Below are positions 48,201 through 60,200 of a DNA stretch of 64,000 bases, in pieces. Both the position numbers and the translations under genes were made by a program. The notes beneath the pieces were generated by a model that was not told where the DNA came from, did not search any database, and was given only the letters and a program-made list of their open reading frames with translations. The stretch's first letter is position 1; each line of letters opens with the position of its first letter. The stretch spans positions 42,556,001 to 42,620,000 of the forward strand of contig NC_073357.2 of the NCBI RefSeq assembly GCF_027580225.2, in the 5' to 3' direction. This DNA comes from Misgurnus anguillicaudatus. Taxonomy: Eukaryota; Chordata; Actinopteri; Cypriniformes; Cobitidae.

Positions 48201-51200
48201 TATTGTGAAGTCAGACTTATTAGTGAGTCATTAACTGTTTCAGTGTTGTTTGCATGAAACAGCAACCTAATAACTTGCTCAGCTTGTTAATATGCCGGAC
48301 ATTGTTTTCAAATGTATTCTAATCTTAAATTTGTGCAATTACATAATCTAATAATTTTGTACATATAATAATCTACATAATTATATATAGGCTATATAAT
48401 TGCCCACCCAGGAGGATATCTGCCAGCCCACCCTTTTATTACTGGCAAGAACCGGCCCTATGTACACGTGTCTGTAATATTAATCCTATTTCTTCAACCA
48501 GAGTTGAATGTGTTCGGCACACCTGTCAAACTGCAAAAAAAGAGATCCTTAAATCCTCAGGCAATGCCTACATAAACAAATCTAAAACAAAAACACTGTT
48601 TATAGTTTCTGACAACTGAAACAACACAGCTCATCACTCTAACATGCTTCGATTCTTACAGATGTTTACAAAAAAGTTTACTGAAATATACAGAATGCAT
48701 GTGGTCTCCAGCCTGGATTGCACATGGTGCAAACATGTAATTAGCACCTGCTAATAAAGAGAAAGATACAATTACACAATTACAGAGCCACAGTAGCAAC
48801 AACAGATGAAAACCCTAGGAGTGCTGTGTGGAAAACAAGACAAGACAAAACCAGTGTTTGTATTTATTTTACATATTATTAAATATCCAGATTAAATTAC
48901 ATATAGGAAAATTGTAAGAAGTTACTTTCTGACTGCTCAAGAGATTTCCAGGATTTGTCAGATGTTTAATTTTAGTACAAATTTATCTTTACTGTTTTTC
49001 AAAAACACCTTTGTATAAAAATAAAAATTAAACATTAGCTTTTAAGACAGTGTAATGAGAAATGTATGTTGACTTTTATTGCTACACTTAAAATAAATGG
49101 TGCTAAATAGCACTAAAAGTGATTCATAATCATAGGGGAACCATTTTAAGTGCCATATAGCACCTATGTAGAACCACATTGTGCTATATAGAACCATATA
49201 TGGTGCTATAGTGGTGCTATGTCTCCCCCGGTTCTTTATAGGTGCTTTATCCCAGCAAACACAGAACGTTACCCTTTCATTAGTTTTAGTTTATCTTTTG
49301 GTTATTTTTTGGGGAACCAAAAAATAACGTTCTGGGAACGTTCTTTTTAGGTTTTATTTTTTTTTGCAACCATAAAATAACGTTCCCATAACGTTGCAGG
49401 GTGGTTGTTTTTAAATAACCGAAAATAACTTATACATAACATTCTGTAATAGTTATTTTTTGGTAATTTTTTGGAACCATAAAATAACGTTCCAATAAAG
49501 TAGCAGGGTGGTTATTTTTAAAATAACCTAAAAATAACTTATACAGAACGTTCTTTAATGGATATTTTTAGGTTATTTTTTTTTTTTTGAAAAATAAAAT
49601 AACGTTAGGGGAACGTTTTTAGAACCAAACACTAGCACTAAAAATGGTTCGCTTATGATTACGAGCTTTTGAGTGTATTGAAAGGAGATTGATGTCTTGG
49701 CATTTCTGAGCATATTAAGACATTATTGAAAAAAACTCAACTTTCATGCCACTGGATACGTTTGTAATCTGTATAATAGCTATCTTGATTCCCTTGTTTA
49801 TTATGATCTATAGTTGACATGTAGCTCATAATGAAGGCTGTCAGTATAATAGAGATAATACCTTATCAAGGATGAGAGCAGCTTCATTAGTTTGTCTGTC
49901 TGTAACTAGAGTAAAAACCTCCTCCTCATTTCCAGACTCAAGCCGGTAGTCCACCTGCCAGCTGTCTCCACCCCACTCATCTGCATCCCATGCTGACACA
50001 ACTGCCACTGTGGTGCCCACGGCAGAATCCTCAGCCAGGTGAAGGGGCCCATACTGACAAAGAGAGAGAGAGAGAGAAAGAGAGAGATTATTAAAATATA
50101 TAATAAGCTCATATAGAGGTGTATGCAATTAGGAGAAAAAAGCGCATAATAAATAAAGAGATATGATTTAAAAGATGGTAAAGGCTGATAAATGTGGTGA
50201 CATAAGGAAAAGTGGAGGTAAGAAAAGAATAAAGATGAATCATAGAAAGGCAGTAAACTGGGGAGTATTTGAGTCAGAAAATGTGTCAGGAAATAACCTC
50301 AAACCATTATTCATTTCTTTAATCAGAGCAAATGGGTACATCATGTGTAAATGGGATATGAGTGTACTTCAGAATATTTCCACAGAGGAGAGCTTTCTCA
50401 GATAGATGGTTTATTGAACCCTAAGCTTTAGTGCTGTCTTTGGCAGTGCTTTATTCAGATATGCACTTTTTCTCCATCAGCCAACAGCAGTGTCTGCACA
50501 CCTCATAACAAAACTTCGGACCCTCTCCAAACCATTTTTACTTCCAGGAAGACAAACACTGAAGCAGTGGAAACGAAACAATGATTTCTGATACCTGACT
50601 ATTAGGCAAGAGTGCCTAAAAGTAGAAAAGCTGCGTTTGTATTACTGCAAACACTGTTGTTTAGTTATGAATGCAAACCAGCCATCATAGCAGCACATCA
50701 TCCATCTTAGAAAGTTTTGGCTGCATCTTACAGACTAAACTTCATTGTCAACTAAAATAGAAAACGCATAATAAAATGAAAGTCACACAGCCAGAGGGAT
50801 GAATTTTATGATGCTACCAGAATGCAAAACAGAGCACGTCTCCTCTACCTGCGTCTTCCCCGACTTTCAAAGCAAATCTAAATATACCTACTGAGTTCAT
50901 GCCAGAATTGCTTTTTGTGCCCTTCCACTGTTCCCACCCCCCTCCTCCTCTTAACATCAGCAGTCACCCTGCATCTCCTGTATTATTCACAACACGTGGG
51001 AGTAAACACATAGGGTATTTTCCAGAAACCTCCATCCTGCATTTGCTATCAATCCATCCCTCATCTCTTCTCTAAAACCACCATTAATTTAGTGAGAGGT
51101 CTGCTCTCTGTTTATTATTCTCTTTGGCCACATCAATAAACAAAAATGATGACCTAAGAAATATGATCAGGGCTCCTTTGCATAAGTGAATGTGCTCATG

Positions 51201-54200
51201 TACCATAAATAGACAGGCCTACAAATAACTGAGTGGTTGTATTTAGAAAACTACCTCAGAATAAGAAACTATCAGATGTCATTCAAATAAAGTGCAGTAC
51301 ACAGAGTGTATACAAATAAACAAATAAATGTATTCAAATCACTGGGAATGCTGTTTGTTGAAATAGCCAAAACTTAAAAAATACACACTCCCACTCAAAG
51401 AGAAAAGCAGAGAGAAAAACAGCACATTTAAAGAATGTATCCAACATTTCCTTTACATACAAAATTGTATTTCACTTAAACACACACTACCTCATGATGG
51501 GAGAAGATTGGAGGGTTGTTGTTTTCATCCAAAACTTTGACTATGACAGTGCAGGAGCTGTTCAACCCTAAAGAACATTTCAAAGAGTATATAGATTTAT
51601 TTCATAATAAAGCAACATGAGAAGTTGCTGTTGCAAGATCTCATGGCACTGACTGACTACTTTTCTGGTTCTACATAGTCATGATCATGTTATTAAATAT
51701 ATTATAGATGTAACTTGGTGGCACACTAGTCAAACTAACCAATCGGAGTAAACTATATAAAATGTCTTGCGGTTTCATTCCACTAATTTTGCTCAGAGAT
51801 ATTTGGGAGCTGTCAACCTTTAGCATCCTCGGCCGTGATGGTGAGCGTGTACTGTGGGGCAGTTCCCTCCATGCTGTCCGCCTGCACCGTTATAACTCCC
51901 GAGTCTCTGTCGACACGAAACAAATTCCGTGGAGTCTCGGGCATCTGGCCCACCAGGCGATAAAAGATCCGCACGTTATCAGTTTTGGGATCATCGTTGT
52001 CTGCTGCTTGGACTGTTAGAATTTCCGTCCCTGTGAGCATATAATACAATACATAATAATAAAATGAATAATGTAGTATTCATAGTAAAATAAGTCAGTA
52101 TTTATATAGCACTTTATTGTGAGTGTAACCTTTAGTTGCAAGCTCCTTGACCACGGTGTGGTACTGCATCTGTGGGAAAGTTGGTCTGTTGTCGTTGGCA
52201 TCACCTACCATTACCCTCAGCTCAACAGGCTTAGCGATTTCTCTACCATCAGGCCTCTCCACCACTATATTAATATGAAACTAAGAGAAAAGAAACAAAA
52301 ATGGTGATAGAGTGGAATTCAAATGATTTCAGTTTCAGAAATCTGTTTGTCTCTGCATGTTCATGAATCATCTATGGCCTGAGCACATGCCCATATAAAA
52401 ACTGCACCTGCGACCCAGTAAAATCACTTCCACCTTTTACCCCTCGGGCTAGCACAGGACATGAAACAAAAACATGTATAACTAAGTAGCAAATTAATAT
52501 ATGTTTTTGTATCTCTGTTTATGGGCTGGTGACCCATCATTCTTCGCCATCAGAGCACATGAAAGGAAATACACACACAATACACATAAACATGAATATG
52601 AAATGTCTGAGATTACCCTGCATGCACTACTTTTGATATTCCCTCTGGCAAATGTATATAACTTTGACTAAATTTCATTTGGCAGTGTGCAATGACATGG
52701 ATGACTGCAAACCTTCACAGACATATTAGGAAAACTGTACTGTGAAATCAAATGTTACCACAGCAATGCCAGGCTAATCTCATGACTATAAATTCTCTCA
52801 ATTTATTGCAGTGATGAATGGCGATCAAATAATATAACGCTGCCTCAGTTGGCTTAGTTGCCTCATTCTATTAAATGTAGTGTTATGATCATTATACCAA
52901 TCAAGTACAGACATTTATACAAAGCACCAGCTGAGATATAAACACCTGCCTATTACAGCACTTAGCACTAGTGAAACATTTAACATAACTTTTCTGATCA
53001 CTATTACACACGACACTATTCCTCAGCAGAGTAAAAATATAATACAATTAATGGTTGGCTTATTGATGCCTGGGTCTTGTTTGGTAATTGAAAGTCATGT
53101 ATTTTAAATGATACACTGTTACTTAGGATTTAGGATTTTTTAGCTTTAGCTGATTTCACCCAGCAATTCATTTTATTGGAATAGTGTTCGTGAAGGGAAC
53201 AGGCTGATTATATAATTGCTTTGTATAGACTCTGTACAAAATCAACATTTTTATGCTACTTTAAAGGACAAGTTCAATATTTTACACTTAAAGCCCTATT
53301 TTCAGATTGTTTATGATGAAATAGAACGGTTTTGACTGAAATGATGTTGGCCCGAGAATTTTCGGGTGTTTGTTGTATCACCCCCACCTCTACAATGGCT
53401 GCATAGGTGCACTGGAACAATCCTTCCTAAAAAGCATTAAACTTTCGTTTACAAAGACGTGAAACTCATCGAGTGGTCAGGGGTGTGAGGTACTGTATTA
53501 CTCCGTGCCGCGAACGTTGTTTGTATTCTTGCAATTGGCAAAGGTGGATTATCGCCACCAACTGGGCTGGAGTGTCTTTTATTCAAGCTCTCAACGGAAG
53601 AATGTACGGGTGTGAGGCGTTTGGAAAAAAAGGTCCACAAGTTTACAACGAACGGTAAAACACCTGTTGGAAAGCATCTTTTGCAGCGATTTTTGTGTGA
53701 GCATATCAGTGAACACCCCTGACCACTCGGTGAGTTTCACGTCTTTGTAAACGAAAGTTAAATGCATTTTATGAAGGATTGTTCCAGTGCACCTATGCAG
53801 CCATTGTAGAGGTGGGGGTGAAACAACAAACACCCGAAAATTCTCGGGCCAACATCATTTCAGTCAAATCCGTTCTATTTCATCATAAACAATCTGAAAA
53901 TAGGGCTTTAAGTGTAAAATATCGAACTTGTCCTTTAACTTAAAACATTAAGTTAAACAGCTTCAACTAGTTTTTTATGATTTATGTCAACTATTTACAG
54001 GTCAAAACTTAAAATAGTACATTGAATTGACTTGCAAAACCAAGTTTAACTGCATGCTGCTTTTTTACAGTGTAGCCTACATTTTCATGTCGTGAACTTT
54101 CAAAAATGGAAATACCAAAAAGGCCTACATAAAATCCTGTTGAAACTGTTCATTTTGTTATCTTCAAATTCAGACATGCTTTTTCACTTTGAATAGCAGT

Positions 54201-57200
54201 AAATTTAGTATCTATTGATGTGTGTTAGGAAAGGGCACAGCCTGTGCAAGTCGAACCTGGTCTTGTGTTTCTCTGTCCAGAGGAGCATTCAGGTAAATGT
54301 TTCCTTCTCTGTTAATTGTAAAGAGCATTTCTGGAAACTCTCCTTCAAGACTGTACTCAACTGGACTGCCACTCCACCTCACCTGTAAAAACATACACCC
54401 ACAGCTGTCAGTTTCAGTGAGGACACAGACACTTAAGCAGATGAATTTGCTTGGTTGAAGCAGCTTGAATAAAAGAGTCTGACAAATGGATAAATGCACT
54501 GGTAAATGTAACTTGAATAAAAGTGTGTCCACCAAAGTATCTCAAATACAAAAACTCTTTCCTTACACAATGTTTACAAGTCACCTCTGAGAACACCATA
54601 CATCTGGCTTAGACATCAGATTTAAACAATCATGACATATGATGTTCGAGGGAAACCCTGGATGTTTGATTATTGTTAACAGTTGGCTGATAAGTAAGGG
54701 GACCTGCCAAAACAAACCAGCCTTCCTCGCAACAGAGGGATTTTCCATTCTGCTACAACAAATGATGCAAACGGTCCTGGAAAGGGTGTGGAATAGCACC
54801 GAAGAAGGAGAGAACCTTGGAAGGAGGACAGTGAGGGCAGCACTTGTATCTTTTCAATAACTCATCTTGTGGCTGTTTGTTATTGAGATACCACTCAAGC
54901 ACTTTGTATACATCAGAAAGACTCTGTAAAGATGACCTGCCTACATCATTATTAACAGTTAAGGGAGCAAAGCTTTGAAGAAATAATTGTGTGTCCCGCT
55001 GTTTTAAAAACGGTAAGCATTAAACTCAAGAAGAATATGATGTCATCTATTTTGTTACCATGACTGACATGTTTAAATGTACAAGAATGTTTAAGAAAAG
55101 GTTTCTGTTTGTGCATGACATTTTTAACCACAACTGCATCTTTGTGTAATATAATATAATATAATATAATATAATATAATATAATATAATATAATATAAT
55201 ATAATATAATATAATATAATATAATATAATATAATATAATATCAGACATTAATTAAACATTGTTAGTGAATGCAAATATCAAGTGGAAAAAGGCACTTAG
55301 ATAAACAATGCGGATAAATGTGGCTGACTTCTGCTGTATTCTCTTGAGTCATGTCACCTTTCTTTTGATGGTCACATGTTGAGGTCACCTGCTAAGCATT
55401 ACCAACAAATTAAGCTCTTCATATGAAATATCAAAAGTGTTTTGTAAGAATACATGGAATGCAGACTGAGAAAACTTTTGTAGGTTCTAACTTTTTTATG
55501 CCTAAAAAAAGCAAGGGTGAAATGCAGCAGGCACTGTCCTGCAGTGTTGCTATGAAAGACAGAAAATGTACGAATCACAGTCTGAGTCCTTCATAACCAC
55601 TAATCTGTTTCATAACCAGTGTGACTCCAACCACCCACATGCCTATCACAGAACACACAGGAGTGGGTGGAAAAAGGCTTTCCCCAAATATACAGAAGTA
55701 CACCACACATACAGCAAATGCTCATTTATGTCACTTCCATCAGGATCTATTCTTTTATTTTTTATATAAAAATCAGATTTTAATCAAATATACTTCATCT
55801 AAATCAGCAGGGCTGATTCAAGGTCATACTCTTGAACGAACATTAATAAAAAACAACTAAATAATAACAAACAGGCTACTAAAGTATGGGTGTTAGTGCA
55901 TCTTATATTTATTTTTAACATTTATTTTAATTTCTTTATATTTGCATCTTTTATATTATTAAACTAACTACATCTTTATTAATTTCACCTCATATTATAT
56001 TGGATTTTGTTGGTGGTTGGAAAAACATTCTGCTACAAATATTTTTCATGCAAATTCATAAAATTTGTATACCGGTTTGATTTCCTTCCATAATATATAA
56101 CATATACTTTGGTATATTTCACAATTTTAATCTATTATGTCAATCTATAGATGGTTCTAATATCTATTTTATAGGTTTAACAAAGCAAAGTCCAAGTACT
56201 TCCGGAAACTGCTTAAATGCTCCTCGGTTTACATACCCCTGGTTTAGATACAGAAGGCGACAAAGAAAATGACTGGTAATGATCCAGGCAGTTTAAGTGG
56301 GCTGAAAATGTGTTGGTGTGTGTAGGAGGCATCCATGAATAAGAGACGAGCAAAAGAAGGATAAAGATTCTTACAAAAAAATTACCTTTAACCATAAATC
56401 ATGAAAAACTTGTGACGTTGTTAAACAGGCACAAACACACATCTCTGTCCACTGTACACTGCAGTGTATTTAAGCATTACCCTGATGTTAAGTGTTAGGT
56501 TTCCATAACAGTGTTTAACTTTGTCATCAGATTAAATGTAAAATAAATTTTTATTGTGCTGAGCAGTTGAAAGCAGATGCCTCATATCTATTATCATGAG
56601 CGTATCAGGTTTTCCAGAAACAGCAACTGAATGTTGAAATAGACAGTGAGTCGTGACTATTATCATAACATCTGAACACAAGCAAAAGGTCATTTTATTA
56701 TGAAAAGCACGGCAACAGAGCGCAAATTAATAATAACTAATTTAATCCAAACCACAAAGCAATGTGATTTATTCGTCCTTTATAAAAATTGCGTTTTATT
56801 GCCAAAATCCTAGGGAAGATCTACACTGCCCATAATATAAAAGAGCAATCTTTCTTGATCTACCAATCAGATATGCCACTATTGCCATGGAAACGAAAGC
56901 TAAGCTCAGCACCAACCTCATTCTCCTATGAAGCAATGCAAATGAAGTAATCAAGTTATCCTCCATTTATTCAAACATTGTGCAATAAACTTGCAAAATA
57001 TGCTATTTTATCCTTCATCAATTACAAAATGTAATAGTTTTATTTTGCACTGTTGTTTTTTATCATGCCATTCACAGCAGTTCATAAGTTCATTATCTAT
57101 AACAGATGCATTGCCCCAATCCTGTAAAAATTAAATGAATATTTTGATAAATAAGGTGTCTAAAAGAGTGATCACTGTTGCCATGGGCCAGGGTGCTGCT

Positions 57201-60200
57201 ATGTGTTATATATTATGCCATAGATGTACCTAGAGTTTGTCAGATATCCATACCTGTGAAATTTGGATGGGGTAGGGTCCAGGCAGATTCTCCTGCAGTC
57301 TCACTAGGTCAGGTGAGGCCCATGTATTCCCAGTCACCTCCACTAATACTGTTCCGGTAGAGAAGAAAGCATTGGCCTTGCCAGCCATGTCCTGCACCAT
57401 CACAGAGAGCTTGTAGCGGCCACACATCTCTGGATCTAGCGTTGAAGCACCTTCACACCAATAAAATACAACAAACTCAGAAACAAATAGAAAACACAGA
57501 TCATCAACGTCCAAATAATTCCTCATACAAGAGCATTGGATGTATGTGTAAGGCTATGTGTTGCTTGACCTACAAACTGTGTGTTAAACAACGGACCTCT
57601 GATTTTCCTTTCTGTTAGTAAACTGTAAAAGGCATGATTTGTTTATCACCGAACCGTTCAATTTTATTTGTGTCAGGTTGTGTTTACCAGAAGATAAACC
57701 ACCCTGGACTTAAAGACCGGAATTATAAAACCTTCCATTGTCTGCACCGCAACAGGAAAACTCATACAAACACAATGCACAAACACTGTGTGGGCACATT
57801 AAGCCTCTCTCTCTCTCTCTCTCTGAACAAATGCCAGGCTGCTCCGATTGCATCTGGACCTGAAATCACCTGATCTGGCCTGATGGGTGAGCTCTCATTC
57901 AAATTAAACGGCTTGCTTGTCTGGCTTTGTGAGCAATGATACCGTTCAAAATCATTTTCATTTTGGTTAGCATTTTTAGAACATTAAAGGGCCAGTTCTG
58001 TTAACAGCCATGTTAACTATGCAATAATCAAAGCGTGTTGGACTGTTTGAGTAAACAGAGAAAGTTATTAGCTTATTTCATGATGTGGTAGGGATGAAAG
58101 AAATGACAAGTGAGGAATATAGACAAGGAATACTTTATCCGGTTTATACCAAGACACAGAAAGGGTACATTAGGTTTTAATATTGGACTATAGTATGTGC
58201 TAATACGTGTCTGTGTATGTGAGAGAAAGATAAAGAGGGATGCTCATAGGGTGGAGAATTAAGTGCCATGGCGTTTAGGGGACACCGATCAGCCATAACA
58301 TTATGACCACCTGCCTAATATTAATATTGTGTAGTTCCCCCTTTTGCCACAAAAACAGCCCTGACCCGTTTAGGCATGGATACCACTAGACCTTTCTATC
58401 AGAACCAGCATTCACTTTTCACTTTTTCAGCAATTTCAGCCACAGTATTATCTGTTCGATCGGACCACACGTGCATGTGCATCAATGAGTCTTGGCCGCC
58501 CATGACCCTGTCGCCAGTTCACCGCTTTTCCTTCCTTGGATTTTTCATAGGTACTGACCAATGCAGACCACGAACAAGAGCTGCAGTTTTGGAGATGCTG
58601 ACCCACTTGTCTAACCATCACATTTTGGCCCAGATCACCTAAGTCGCTCAGATCCTTATGCTTGCCCATTTTTCCTGCTTGTAAGACATTAACTTGTTTG
58701 TCCTCAAAGTTGATGTGTTAGAAGCATGACAAATGGCCAAGGGGAGCGAAGGCTGGCCCGTGTGGTCCAATTCAACAGACAAGCTAGCTGAAATTTGCTG
58801 AAAAAGTGAATGCTGGTTCTGATAGAAAGGTTTAGTGGAGTGCATGCTTCGACTGGTCAGGGCTGTTTTGGGGGCAAAAGGGGGACCTACACATTATTAG
58901 GCAGGTATTCATAATGTTATGGCTGATCGGTGTATTTATCCAATGCAGATTTTTTTGATTGCAGAATTATAATTTTTTGGTAACACTTTATAATAAGGTT
59001 GTATTTGTTAACATTATGCATTAGCTAACGTATACGTAACAATAAGCATTAAAGTTTTTCCGCATTCATTAATCTTTGTCAATGTTTGTTAATGCCAATA
59101 CAGTTATTGGTTCACGGTGCATTAACTTGTTAACTTGATTTAAAAAAAAATGTATTAGTAAATGTTCAAATTAACCTGAACTAAGATTAATAAATGCTGT
59201 AGAAGTATTGTTCATTGTTAGTGACAAGCTTCTCAAGTATGCAACAAATACTCGAAATGTGACCTCTGCATTTAACCCATCAAGTTATGAACACACACAC
59301 ACACACACAGCAGTGGGCAGCTATCCCAGCGCCCAGGGAGCAATTAGAGTAAGGTGCCTTGCTCAAGGGCACCACAGTTACAACTCGCCAGCTGTTAGAC
59401 TCAAACCACCAACTCTCAGGTTATTAGCAAGACTCTCTAACCACTAGGCTACAAATTACTAATATTTTCTCTAGTGGCCTTTTGGGTCCTACTTTATATC
59501 AATTATTTTCTTGACTCTTTATATCAATAAAGTACTCATATTATTACCATCTTCTGTAAGAGACACTTCTCCAGTAATGGCATCTATGGAGAACATGTGG
59601 CTGGCAGGGATGCGAGGGATCTGGTCCAGAAGACTGAAGCGCAGGTCTGCGTGGGCAGTGTTACGGTCATCTCGATCCAGTGCCTCCACCTGCATGAACG
59701 GGATTCCTTTGAGAATGACGCAAACATATCACATTTATTTCACACATGTGCTTAAAATCGCCAAAATCAGATACATTTGGATTAACAAGTACACATTGTT
59801 ATCATATAATTAGAACTGAATGTATTTATGTACAGTGAGAGGAGACAGGAAGCAGTAAGATAACAGCAAATGTAATAAGGAAACGAATCGCCCACATATT
59901 AACAACAAACTATATTTGTACTACTAGCTGAAGTCTCTGATGTGAGTATTATATCAGCAGCAATCAAGTTTATTTTGCAATCTTGCTTTACATGTTGGTT
60001 ACACAATAAAGTGCACTCCGTAAATACCTCTCTTGTACATTTAAAGGTGCAGTGTGTAATTTTTAGAAGGATCTCTTGACAGAAATCCAAAATAATATAC
60101 AATACTATATTTTCAAGGGTGTAGGAAAGACCTTTCATAAAGAATCGTTATGTGTTTATGACCTTAGAATGAGACATTTTTATCTACATACAGCGAGGGT

